The position numbers and the translations under genes are program-made. Under the pieces are notes generated by a model. It did not search any database. It was given only the letters and a program-made list of their open reading frames with translations, and was not told where the DNA came from. 64,000 nucleotides of DNA from Lentilactobacillus buchneri. Lineage in GTDB: Bacteria; Bacillota; Bacilli; Lactobacillales; Lactobacillaceae. The DNA lies in contig NZ_CP073066.1 in the NCBI RefSeq assembly GCF_018314255.1, positions 1,054,001-1,118,000 on the forward strand, written 5' to 3'. This document shows, piece after piece, positions 1 through 7,562 of this stretch (position 1 is the first letter of the stretch; the number at the start of each line of letters is the position of its first letter).

Positions 1-5
1 GTTTT

Positions 6-76
6 GTACATTTGGTGACTGTTTCCGACATTGCCGTAAAACTATTTTTGCGTACATTTGGTGACGATTTCCGACA
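6..76. repeat. Two 25-bp near-identical direct repeats upstream of araC-type gene
   Basis: The stretches 6-30 and 52-76 match at 23 of 25 positions (both begin GTACATTTGGTGAC and end TTTCCGACA) and are exactly 46 bp apart. The second copy ends 6 bp before the ribosome binding site of the AraC-type gene. They could be regulator half-sites or the last units of a longer tandem array cut by the window edge. The function is inferred only from position. Confidence 0.6.
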
Positions 77-97
77 CCGTTAGGAGGTTGGCTTGAA

Positions 98-1048
98 ATG
101 TTATTCTCAACGTTCACAATGGAAAAAACGCTACTCTACTATAAAGGTGGTGAATTTTTAGCTCATAAAGGCTGGCACCATCGACGCATGTATCATAAGG
201 GTGATTATGAATTAATCCTATGTATTAAGGGACCGATTTATCTACAGATTGGCGATCGGCGGTATACCCTCAACACCCACGAAGTCTTGATTGTCCCGCC
301 GTTTACCACTTTTTATGGTTATCAAGATTCCCCAGGTGACGTCGACTTCTACTGGGTTCACTTTTTCTCCCAGCACAAAGAAGATACGCTCACTGCCGAT
401 GAAGACGACATGACTGAAAAAGTTAAAGCCAGTACCAGCAAGAAGCGGCAAATTTTTCTGCCGCAGTATTTCAAATTAGCCGATTATGAAGAGGCAACCA
501 TTCTGATTCATCAGATTCTATCAATCCACAATGAATTATCATTTATCGAAGAACGGGACTATCTGGTTTCTGCACTTTTAATTCAGCTGTACAAGTCATA
601 CTTCAATCGTCCCGATGCCAATGAAGACAGCTCGCGGATTAACAGTCTCAAAGAATGGATTCGGGCTAACATGTCCAGTGATTTAACCGTCGCAGAGATT
701 GCCGACCGCAGTCATCTGAATCCAGATTATTTGACCAGGCTGTTCAAACACTGCACCGGCATGACAACCTTGCAGTACTTGAATCACGTCAAAATTGAAG
801 TGGCGACACTGCTGCTGATTCGAACCGATATGTCGATCAAGCAAATCGCCGACAACTCTTACTTCAACGATCCAAAGGTCTTCATGCGGCGTTTCAAGAG
901 TGCCACCGGGTTATCGCCGACTGAGTATCGCAAGTCCTACAACCTGATTCACCTTAACAATCCCCACGTTGATCCACAGATTCCAATTCCCAAGCGAATT
1001 GCCGATTCAATTGATTACATCCCTGAGAATGGTGACATTCCAGAATAA
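98..1048 (+). CDS. AraC/XylS-family transcriptional regulator with cupin sensor domain
   Basis: A 316-residue cytoplasmic DNA-binding regulator. Residues about 10-95 form a cupin-like AraC sensor domain (beta-rich, with YELILCIKGPIYLQI and HEVLIVPPFTTFYGY). Residues about 205-303 hold two helix-turn-helix units, the second with the family signature GLSPTEYRKSYN. ATG at 98 is preceded by AGGAGG 10 bp upstream. It is followed 16 bp later by a small membrane protein gene with its own AGGAGG, so the two probably form an operon. The ligand is unknown; this architecture is common in regulators of sugar or glycoside use, but no target genes lie nearby on the right. The left side of the locus is outside the window. 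Confidence 0.9.
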   Translation: MLFSTFTMEKTLLYYKGGEFLAHKGWHHRRMYHKGDYELILCIKGPIYLQIGDRRYTLNTHEVLIVPPFTTFYGYQDSPGDVDFYWVHFFSQHKEDTLTADEDDMTEKVKASTSKKRQIFLPQYFKLADYEEATILIHQILSIHNELSFIEERDYLVSALLIQLYKSYFNRPDANEDSSRINSLKEWIRANMSSDLTVAEIADRSHLNPDYLTRLFKHCTGMTTLQYLNHVKIEVATLLLIRTDMSIKQIADNSYFNDPKVFMRRFKSATGLSPTEYRKSYNLIHLNNPHVDPQIPIPKRIADSIDYIPENGDIPE

Positions 1049-1064
1049 TAGGAGGAATTATCTA

Positions 1065-1262
1065 ATGAAATTTTTTACCAAAAAGTTTGCCGGCCAGTCC
1101 ATCCTATCGTGGGTTTTCCAACTCGCGTTAATTTACGTTGCCTGGCAGGTCAGCACCCATGCGATGGCCAATAATATTACAACTATTTCAATCGCAGCCG
1201 TTTTGTTACTCGCAATTTACTGGAGCTTTTCACTTGATCGACGAAGTGGAAACAATAAGTAA
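1065..1262 (+). CDS. Small two-helix membrane protein
   Basis: A 65-residue protein starting at ATG 1065, six bases after a GGAGG. An upstream in-frame ATG at 969 lies inside the AraC gene and is ignored. Two hydrophobic stretches (about residues 13-28 and 37-53) predict two membrane helices, ending in a basic tail (RRSGNNK). It directly follows the AraC-type regulator and is probably co-transcribed. I do not recognise the family, and the only solid statement is that it is a short membrane protein. It could be a sensor partner of the regulator or unrelated. Confidence 0.65.
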   Translation: MKFFTKKFAGQSILSWVFQLALIYVAWQVSTHAMANNITTISIAAVLLLAIYWSFSLDRRSGNNK

Positions 1263-1337
1263 ACATTCTTCCGAAAGGCCCTCATTCATGTTAGTATCAC
1301 AGTGATGTGTATATACATAGATGGGAGTTGAGTGATT

Positions 1338-2480
1338 ATGAGGAAAAGTTTCAAAAGAGGGGCCGTTATCTTAGGGCTCTTCGCCGGGGGAATTTTATTT
1401 GGGACGAACGCCACTGCCCACGCGGCTTTGACGCCGTCCAGTACCCAACCTGGCGCCAACATGGTTGATGTTTCCAGTTGGCAGGGAAATTTAACTGCCG
1501 CTGATTATCAAACATTAGCTCAAAATGGGGTTAAAGCGGTCACGATTAAAGCATCTGAGGGAACCGGATATATCAATCCGTATCTTTCTCAACAGGTGCA
1601 GTATGCCCAGCAGGCAGGGTTAAGTATTAATTTCTATCATTTTGTTCACTTTACGACGACTGATCAAGCCGCTCAGGAAGCCCAAAACTTCATGAATGCC
1701 GTTCAATCAGTTACCAGTTCGAAAGATGTCGTGATGGTAGCTGACTTTGAATCTTCAGAATTAGGTGGAATTTCCAAAGCGAATAACGATGCCAATTTGG
1801 CAGCTTTTGATTCAGCTTTGAATCAGGGCGGCTATAACAAGACCGATTTATATACCATGGCAAGTTGGTTGGGCGTAAAGATTGACACCAACGCCTCCAA
1901 CCAGGGCTGGATTGCCGACTATCCGGCAACCCCAACCGGGTCGAAGTACCCTTCAGCCAATGCCTGGCAATGGGCTTCCGACTACCGGTTCCCAAATATC
2001 AACCAGAATTTGGATGTTAGCCAGTTAAATAACAGCTTCTACTTGAACTCCGGTTCAGCGGCAGCTTCTACCAACACCAACGCTAACTCAAGCAGTGCCT
2101 CGAGTGCTTCCAGTGAATCAAGTTCCAGCAGTGCGACAAAACCAAGCAACTCTGGTTCCAGTTCTAAAAATGATGGGGAAATCGTCAAGATTCCTGGCCC
2201 ATCCGGTAAGCAGTATTCGGCAGCTCGTTCGGCATCCGTCAAATTAGTTTGGCGCGCCAATATGGGCAAGCACTACTACACAACCACCAAGGGTGCCAGA
2301 TACTCCAAGCACCTTGGCACCCGGTATGGCTACAACTCAGAACTCCCCAACGTGACTTGGGTAACCGATGCGCATGAAAAGTTGTACAAGAAAAACACCG
2401 GTAACTATGCAATTTACTATCACGTTCGCAGTACCGTCGGCAATCATGGCGGCTGGATTTGGCGTGGCTATTTGAACTAA
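1338..2480 (+). CDS. Secreted GH25 lysozyme (N-acetylmuramidase)
   Basis: A 380-residue exported peptidoglycan hydrolase. The N-terminus is a signal peptide (basic MRKSFKR, hydrophobic core, ATAHAA cleavage region). The GH25 domain spans about residues 36-235: it opens with NMVDVSSWQG and has the acidic pair in VMVADFESSE, followed by the DLYTMASWLG and NAWQWASDYRF strands typical of the fold. A serine-rich linker (about 236-280) leads to a C-terminal basic, aromatic-rich region of about 90 residues (KLYKKNTGNYAIYYHV, GGWIWRGYL), probably a wall-binding domain. GTG 1332 is an alternative start, but GGGAG is better spaced for ATG 1338. It would cleave the MurNAc-GlcNAc bond of the wall during growth or against competitors. 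Confidence 0.9.
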   Translation: MRKSFKRGAVILGLFAGGILFGTNATAHAALTPSSTQPGANMVDVSSWQGNLTAADYQTLAQNGVKAVTIKASEGTGYINPYLSQQVQYAQQAGLSINFYHFVHFTTTDQAAQEAQNFMNAVQSVTSSKDVVMVADFESSELGGISKANNDANLAAFDSALNQGGYNKTDLYTMASWLGVKIDTNASNQGWIADYPATPTGSKYPSANAWQWASDYRFPNINQNLDVSQLNNSFYLNSGSAAASTNTNANSSSASSASSESSSSSATKPSNSGSSSKNDGEIVKIPGPSGKQYSAARSASVKLVWRANMGKHYYTTTKGARYSKHLGTRYGYNSELPNVTWVTDAHEKLYKKNTGNYAIYYHVRSTVGNHGGWIWRGYLN

Positions 2481-2516
2481 TCGCTGATCGAAAAATTTAA
2501 AATTAAATACAAAAAT

Positions 2517-2550
2517 GCCGAGAAATCAATTCTGACTTCTCGGCTTTTTT
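2517..2550. terminator. Bidirectional intrinsic terminator
   Basis: GCCGAGAA (2517-2524) pairs with TTCTCGGC (2537-2544), with three more pairs after one mismatch, followed by TTTTTT on the plus strand and preceded by AAAA for the minus strand. It lies between the convergent lysozyme and metal-binding lipoprotein genes. Confidence 0.85.
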
Positions 2551-2558
2551 GATACGAA

Positions 2559-3461
2559 CTATTTCAAAATATTAAGTAACTGGGTATATTGTGAATCCAT
2601 CCAACTGACGTAAGTCTTATGAGCTGGCAATGTTTCCGTTACTGGTAATACCGGGACCTTGTTCTGCTTTGCTAAGGCCACCAGATTATTGACAGTCTTG
2701 CTGTCAACCTGCTTGTTGAAAACGAAGAAGGCGATCTTGTGGTTCTTGATGCCGTTTTGCATCGTTCGAATTGTCTGCGGTGATGGATCGACGCCTTTTT
2801 CAGTGTCATTTTCGAACTGGGTGTCGCCAACCTTAAAGCCGGTTGCTTCAAGGGCGTAGTCAAATACCGGCTCACTGACGTAGACTTCTTTGTTCTTCTT
2901 TGTTGCGGCGAGTTGCTTCAGCTGGGCAATTTTATCATTGACCGGCTTCAATGAAGCGATGTACTTCTTAGCGTTCTTCTTAAAGTAGGCCTTGTTCTTG
3001 GGCTGCAGTTTACCAAGCTTTGTCGCAATAGTATTGGCTAACTTAGGCATGGTTGCCGGATTATACCACAAATGTGGATTGTCGCCGTTCTGCTTACCCA
3101 TCAAATCTTCACCGACTTTGATATAGTCAACCTTGCTGCTGTCCTTAACCAGATTATTCATCCAGCCATCGTAGCCAATCCCGTTGGCAATGACAATCTT
3201 TGAGCCAACCGTTTCCTTGGCCACCTTTGTGGATGCCTGATAATCGTGAGGATCCACGTTGGGGTTGGTAATGATGGAAGTCACGTCCCCTTTACTGCCG
3301 ACAACCGCCTTTGCGACCTCGCCATAGAAATCAGTCGTAGCGGTAATCTTGATTTTGCCATTGCTGGCTGAGTTGCTTGCACAACCGGTTAGGCCAATGC
3401 CTAAAGCAACTGCCACTACGACTAACAGCCAGGCCTTGAAGCCCGAAAATTTATGTAACAT
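2559..3461 (-). CDS. Zn/Mn-type ABC transporter substrate-binding lipoprotein (orphan)
   Basis: A 300-residue ZnuA/AdcA cluster A-1 binding protein. ATG 3461 (MLHKFSG) follows GGGAGAGG; a longer in-frame start at 3554 would overlap the promoter and is rejected. The lipobox LTGC puts the lipidated Cys at 27. Candidate metal ligands are His72 (VDPHDYQ), the His of NPHLWYNP, the Glu of SEPVFDYAL and the Glu of PVTETLP. The His-rich loop usual in zinc-specific ZnuA is absent, so zinc or manganese are both possible. No ATPase or permease gene is adjacent, so it must share a transporter encoded elsewhere. A promoter with an overlapping palindrome lies directly upstream. Confidence 0.87.
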   Translation of the reverse strand: MLHKFSGFKAWLLVVVAVALGIGLTGCASNSASNGKIKITATTDFYGEVAKAVVGSKGDVTSIITNPNVDPHDYQASTKVAKETVGSKIVIANGIGYDGWMNNLVKDSSKVDYIKVGEDLMGKQNGDNPHLWYNPATMPKLANTIATKLGKLQPKNKAYFKKNAKKYIASLKPVNDKIAQLKQLAATKKNKEVYVSEPVFDYALEATGFKVGDTQFENDTEKGVDPSPQTIRTMQNGIKNHKIAFFVFNKQVDSKTVNNLVALAKQNKVPVLPVTETLPAHKTYVSWMDSQYTQLLNILK

Positions 3462-3484
3462 GAGATATCCTCTCCCTTGCAAAT

Positions 3485-3532
3485 AGTAACGATTACTCTT
3501 TTGATAATAATCTAAAAGATTCCACCTGTAAA
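3485..3532 (-). promoter_or_regulatory. Promoter and palindromic operator of the metal-binding lipoprotein gene
   Basis: On the minus strand TTTACA (3532-3527), 17 bp spacer and TATTAT (3509-3504) form a good vegetative promoter. The perfect inverted repeat AGTAA-CGA-TTACT (3485-3497) covers about +1 to +13. Its position and resemblance to the TAATCGTTA-type half-sites of Fur/Zur/MntR-type operators suggest metal-dependent repression; the regulator is not in the window. Confidence 0.65.
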
Positions 3533-3555
3533 GGTTTTTTTGATATTTCACCAAA

Positions 3556-4266
3556 TTAAAGGTTGTGATAGTTGGTCAACACCAGCTGATAAAATTGTGC
3601 CATGGTATAAGATTGGTGGAAGTATTTTTTGCCGCGATTGGCATAATATCCCTTTGGATCGGTATGGTCAGACCCGCCAAGATAATGGGCAACAGCACCA
3701 TGAGACCAGACGGTGCCGTGGCCGTCGTATACCGCGTCATTGGGCTTAAGGTGATATTTGTGCAAAATATAGGCCGTATAGTAAGCAGCGTTTTCCACCT
3801 CACCGGCGAATGATTTCTTACTGTGCATTTCGACCTGTTCAAATTGAACAAAGCGGGCATTGCCGGGATAGCCGACGCCCCAGCAGAGATACTTGGTGCT
3901 GGCAATGTTAATAATGTGGTCGTCATCGACAAAAGTGTGGACAAAGGCGTTTCGGTAATTCTTCTTCATGTACGCAATTTCGCCAAAAATCGTGGAGTGG
4001 GAGTTCCCGGTTTCATGAACGACCACGCCCTCAGGCTTATTTTTACCGTGACGGTATTTATAATGTGGAAAACCGCCCCAAATCTTGCTTGAGACTTGAT
4101 TGTGAGAAATATTGTGACTTGCTATGTAGTTATTCACTTTGGAACTGGCCTGAGAATTGACCGACCCAAGCATTAGAACTGAAACTAAGATTGTCACCAT
4201 TGCTAAAAAAACTTTTTTAACCATTTCATTTGTCGCCGCTTTGAAATTATTTACTACGTTTTTCAT
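3556..4266 (-). CDS. Secreted N-acetylmuramoyl-L-alanine amidase (Amidase_2/PGRP)
   Basis: A 236-residue exported zinc amidase that cuts between MurNAc and L-Ala of peptidoglycan. The N-terminus has a basic start and a hydrophobic helix (about 17-38, KKVFLAMVTILVSVLML) with a likely cleavage at SQASS. The Amidase_2 core spans about 70-225, with candidate Zn ligands in VVVHETG, FVHTFV and GSDHTDP. ATG 4266 has a weak GGAAATTGG site; Met15 is an alternative that keeps the signal peptide. It is encoded just upstream of the metal-binding lipoprotein on the same strand, but the latter has its own promoter. No anchor or repeat domain is visible, so it is probably released. Confidence 0.87.
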   Translation of the reverse strand: MKNVVNNFKAATNEMVKKVFLAMVTILVSVLMLGSVNSQASSKVNNYIASHNISHNQVSSKIWGGFPHYKYRHGKNKPEGVVVHETGNSHSTIFGEIAYMKKNYRNAFVHTFVDDDHIINIASTKYLCWGVGYPGNARFVQFEQVEMHSKKSFAGEVENAAYYTAYILHKYHLKPNDAVYDGHGTVWSHGAVAHYLGGSDHTDPKGYYANRGKKYFHQSYTMAQFYQLVLTNYHNL

Positions 4267-4427
4267 CCAATTTCCATGTTAGTCTTCAATGTAAATTTTT
4301 CAACAATTGAATCCTTTCCCAAGGCTTTGAGGTCAAGGTGTAATTAGTAGTATCGACTCCCTGATCGTTGTATCATGAAAGCGAATTCTAGAGGACTTAT
4401 GGATTTAATTTTGAGGAGGAAGATACT

Positions 4428-5045
4428 ATGACAAGTTTTGACAAACGAGGCGCAGACGACCGCTTACTATCACCTGACAATGCCGTTTTAACAATCATTG
4501 ATTACCAACCAGTGCAAATTGGTTCAATTGGTTCGATGCGGCATGCGGACTTACTGAAGAATGCAGAAATGGTTGTGGAAGCAGCCAAACTCTTTAAACT
4601 GCCAATTGTGCTTTCGACAGTGAATGCCCATAATCAACGCAATTCAGATACTGTTAAACCACTGAAAGACTTGATAGGCGACACCCCTTCCTACGACCGT
4701 TCTTCCATCAATGCTTGGGAAGACAAGGATTACAATGATGCAATCAAGGCAACCGGCCGGAAAAAGATTATTATTTTAGCCTTATGGACCGAAGCTTGTC
4801 TCACGTTCCCAACCATCGATGCCATCGCTGAAGGCTTTGATGTCTACCCAGTTGTCGACGCAGTCGGCGGCACGTCCACGATCGCGCACGAAACTGCCTT
4901 GCGTCGAGTTGAACAAGCCGGCGCTCACCTGATTACGATTCCACAATTAGTCTGCGAACTGCAGCGGGATTGGAACCGTCAAGATACCGTTCCTGGATTT
5001 GTGAAATTGCTTCAAGAAAACGGCGCATTTACTAATTTACAATAA
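4428..5045 (+). CDS. Isochorismatase-family cysteine hydrolase
   Basis: A 205-residue member of the isochorismatase-like (YcaC-type) amidohydrolase family. The catalytic triad is recognisable: Asp25 in TIIDYQPVQ, a Lys in the ATGRKKIII strand (about 112) and nucleophile Cys124 in WTEACLTFP. The length fits stand-alone bacterial members. The start at 4428 is set by a strong GAGGAGGAAG. The gene is monocistronic, between its own upstream region and a strong terminator. The family includes nicotinamidases and N-carbamoyl hydrolases, and YcaC has no firmly known substrate, so no substrate is claimed here. Confidence 0.85.
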   Translation: MTSFDKRGADDRLLSPDNAVLTIIDYQPVQIGSIGSMRHADLLKNAEMVVEAAKLFKLPIVLSTVNAHNQRNSDTVKPLKDLIGDTPSYDRSSINAWEDKDYNDAIKATGRKKIIILALWTEACLTFPTIDAIAEGFDVYPVVDAVGGTSTIAHETALRRVEQAGAHLITIPQLVCELQRDWNRQDTVPGFVKLLQENGAFTNLQ

Positions 5046-5061
5046 TCAGCTGTTAAATCAC

Positions 5062-5110
5062 AAAAAATCGTTGAGCTGGCCATTACTGGTGGCTGGCTCA
5101 ACGATTTTTT
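5062..5110. terminator. Intrinsic terminator
   Basis: A 15-bp perfect stem (5062-5076 with 5096-5110, core ATCGTTGAGC/GCTCAACGAT), flanked by A and T runs, so it can work for the hydrolase gene (+) and for brnQ (-). Confidence 0.9.
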
Positions 5111-5137
5111 TATCGGTTAAAACATTATGTGACTGTA

Positions 5138-6541
5138 TTAATCATTATTTTCTTCAGATGAAGGTGCTTTGGCTCTGCCCAAAACCGGCCGGAGAAAATG
5201 CAGGCCAAGTCCCAAGACGGCACCGGCAGCAGCGGGAACCACCCAATCCATCCCCAGATTAGCAAATGGCAATACGTGCTGCTGGAAAGCACCCAACGCC
5301 TGACCAAAGGCACTTTGACTCACGACTGGTGGGAAAGCAGCAACCATGTCCAGCAAGGCTGGGACCGTGGTGAAGCCAACGACCAGTGCATAAACCAGTG
5401 GATCACGGTTGAACAACGGTGAGAAGACGGACAGCAAGATCAAAACCATTGCGAATGGGTACAAGAACATCAGCATTGGTGTCGACCACTGGATAATCGT
5501 ATCGAGGCCAAAGTTCGCAGTCGCAAACGATGCGACACACATAAAGCCTAACCAGCCGCGATAGCTGACCTTAGAGAAATGATTATGAAAATCTTGTGCA
5601 AAGGCAGCCACCAGTCCAACGGCAGTCGTTAAACAAGTGACGGTTAACAAAGTGGCAAGCAGAGCATGACCCAGACCACCCAGGTAATAAGTTACCAATT
5701 GGTTGAAGGCCACACCACCGTCGGCAGATGCTTTATACGTTGAAAGTGTCGTGGCACCCAACCAGATCAACCCGAGGTAGATCAAGCCAATGGCCCCCGT
5801 TGCGAAGACCCCGGCTTTAGCAGTCACCTTGGCATTACTGCTGGGCTTGGTCTTTCCCAACTGGCGAACAGCCGTGACGACGGTAACCCCAAATGCCAGG
5901 CCAGCCAGAGCATCCATGGTGTTATACCCTTGCAGGAAACCATTGAAGAAGGAATCACTCTTGTAAGCAGCGGTGACGGCTTGTTTGCCGGCAACGCCCA
6001 TCGGATTGGCAAATCCTAATGCAAAAACACTGAATAATAGCAATAAAAAGACTGGATTGAGCACTTTTCCAACTGACGTCATGACGTTAGATTCCTTATA
6101 AGAAACCAGAAAAGCTAAGCCAAAGAATACGGCGGAAAAGACTAACAGGCCAACATGCGCCATTGATGACGGCAGCAGTGGCTGCACTCCGACGGTAAAT
6201 GGCACCGTGGCTGTCCGTGGGGTTCCAAATAATGGGCCGATGGTTGCGTGAATTAATACCATGAATGTCAAGGCAAACACGGGACCAAGCGGCTTACCAA
6301 CGTCATAGACCCCTTCAGAGTGAGTGACACTGATTGCCAGTACCGACAACAGCGGCAGCAAAACCGCAGTCACTAAAAAGCCAACCGCCGCAAGCAGCCA
6401 GTGAGCCCCAGCCAATTGACCCAAATGAATTGGGAAAATCAAATTCCCAGCCCCGAAAAAGAGGCCAAATAACATTGAGCTGACGACGAAATAATCGCGT
6501 TTCCGTAACGGGTTTGGATTTAAGTCATGTAATTCCTGCAT
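5138..6541 (-). CDS. brnQ: Branched-chain amino acid carrier BrnQ
   Basis: A 467-residue LIVCS-family transporter that takes up Leu, Ile and Val with Na+ or H+. The family signature near the N-terminus (SSMLFGLFFGAGNLIFP) is clear, followed by about 12 hydrophobic segments; the length matches BrnQ of other Firmicutes (about 440-470). ATG 6541 follows AAAGGAG by 10 bp. The gene is monocistronic and preceded by a full T-box leader whose specifier reads AUC (Ile), so transcription should rise when uncharged tRNA-Ile accumulates. This fits an uptake role in an organism dependent on external branched-chain amino acids. Confidence 0.95.
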   Translation of the reverse strand: MQELHDLNPNPLRKRDYFVVSSMLFGLFFGAGNLIFPIHLGQLAGAHWLLAAVGFLVTAVLLPLLSVLAISVTHSEGVYDVGKPLGPVFALTFMVLIHATIGPLFGTPRTATVPFTVGVQPLLPSSMAHVGLLVFSAVFFGLAFLVSYKESNVMTSVGKVLNPVFLLLLFSVFALGFANPMGVAGKQAVTAAYKSDSFFNGFLQGYNTMDALAGLAFGVTVVTAVRQLGKTKPSSNAKVTAKAGVFATGAIGLIYLGLIWLGATTLSTYKASADGGVAFNQLVTYYLGGLGHALLATLLTVTCLTTAVGLVAAFAQDFHNHFSKVSYRGWLGFMCVASFATANFGLDTIIQWSTPMLMFLYPFAMVLILLSVFSPLFNRDPLVYALVVGFTTVPALLDMVAAFPPVVSQSAFGQALGAFQQHVLPFANLGMDWVVPAAAGAVLGLGLHFLRPVLGRAKAPSSEENND

Positions 6542-6683
6542 AAATGAAGATCTCCTTTAATGAATAAATTATTTAAGTCCTGAATTTGATTCCTAATCTG
6601 ACTAATATCAATCTGAGATTTCATTTTCACCAACTCTTTTCCTATCTAGATTCACTAGAAAACGATCCAAATTTTGAGTAACT

Positions 6684-6966
6684 AAAAAGGCGCCCCTCAT
6701 CCAGCTAATGCTGAATTAAGGGCGCCTACTGCACTGTACCACCTTATATTTGCAGTTATATCGCTACAACTGCCTTTCACGTACGGCCAAAAAAGCGATA
6801 CGCTAACACGATAATGGGTGTCACCAATGCACGTTACTGTCATTCTTCGGTACATCGCTCAAAAGGGATTTTCGCGTCAATCCTCCTGCTTCCTCTCACC
6901 AAACGAAGCTCGCTTCAGGTTGTCATGACGCTACTCAACTTTCTCACAGCGTTTTCTAATTGTTTA
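6684..6966 (-). ncRNA. T-box riboswitch, isoleucine-type, controlling brnQ
   Basis: Stem I carries AGTAGCGTC pairing with GACGC, and on the 3' side of the specifier loop GAAA is followed by ATC at 6869-6867, aligned with the known GAAA-codon arrangement of T-boxes; AUC is an Ile codon. The T-box consensus AAGGTGGTACAGTGC is at 6745-6731. The terminator pairs AGGCGCCCTT (6727-6718) with its complement ending in a T run near 6684. All is on the minus strand. The tRNA assignment is inferred by alignment of the loop, not by folding software. Confidence 0.92.
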
Positions 6967-6972
6967 ATAAAT

Positions 6973-7001
6973 ATTGTAGACATCCATTAGTACAATGTCA
7001 A
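6973..7001 (-). promoter_or_regulatory. Promoter of the brnQ T-box transcript
   Basis: TTGACA (7001-6996), 17 bp spacer, TACAAT (6978-6973) on the minus strand. Transcription would begin near 6966, giving a leader of about 425 nt before brnQ. The stretch 7002-7138 shows nothing further. Confidence 0.85.
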
Positions 7002-7138
7002 TAGTAATTTGTAAAGATGATATTTAACGAGTTTCTGTGCAACCTAGGAGCAATCTACAAATTTTTAAAATACATAGCAAGAATGACATTTCTATCTCGT
7101 TGGTGAAGCTTTCTTGTTGTTGGCCATTAACTATAACC

Positions 7139-7363
7139 CTATCCATGGTAATCACGATCAATCATATGTTCGTCACGTAGCAAATCATCAAGAGAAATGT
7201 CAAAAAGATTGCAAAGTTTGACTAAGCTGAGAATATCTGGAGAACTCCTTCCTGTTTCCCAGCCTGAAATTGTCTTTCTCGATACGTGCAACAAATTTCC
7301 GACTTCATCTTGTGTAAGATTTCTTAGTGTTCTGCAATATTGTATTTTCTGTGAAACATTCAT
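7139..7363 (-). CDS. Xre/Cro-family repressor of the bacteriocin cassette
   Basis: A 74-residue HTH_3 protein: MNVSQKIQYCRTLRN opens the five-helix fold, and LTQDEVGNLLHVSRKTISGW holds the helix-turn-helix (about 16-40), followed by the typical SLVKLCNLFDISLDDLL tail. The start at 7363 is chosen because GGAGG lies 7 bp upstream; the upstream ATG at 7384 lacks a site. It is divergent from the exporter gene and both are AT-rich compared with neighbours. The intergenic region contains repeated GGTATA/TATACC elements that could be its operators. It probably controls itself and the bacteriocin genes; this is inference from position. Confidence 0.85.
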   Translation of the reverse strand: MNVSQKIQYCRTLRNLTQDEVGNLLHVSRKTISGWETGRSSPDILSLVKLCNLFDISLDDLLRDEHMIDRDYHG

Positions 7364-7562
7364 AACTAGTCCTCCAGAGTCCATTGTCTAATTATAAACA
7401 TTATATACCACATCAATATTTTTAGGTATAATATTATTTATTAGGTACAATATTTTATATAAAATCACCAAAATAATGTTACAATATGTCTATTAGAAAA
7501 TATCTTACTTAATTTTTAATTGTCGATTAAAAATTTGAGCATGGCATTCATGGAGGAAAAAT
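7364..7562. promoter_or_regulatory. Divergent regulatory region between repressor and bacteriocin exporter
   Basis: Two direct repeats TTAGGTAYAATATT at 7422-7435 and 7441-7454 lie 19 bp apart, close to two helical turns. The first is also an inverted partner of TATACC at 7404-7409. TACAAT boxes at 7446-7451 and 7480-7485 are candidate -10 elements for the exporter gene. The arrangement fits repressor sites over a divergent promoter pair. Confidence 0.5.

Noticed and set aside
6-76. Start of a CRISPR array
   Set aside because: Only two 25-bp units with a 21-bp spacer, no cas genes, and a position on a ribosome binding site.
1711-1995. Minus-strand frame opposite the lysozyme gene
   Set aside because: Low-complexity shadow of a well-supported coding sequence.
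6720-6900. tRNA-like pairing in the brnQ leader
   Set aside because: Explained fully by T-box stem I, antiterminator and terminator; no CCA-type acceptor or T-arm.
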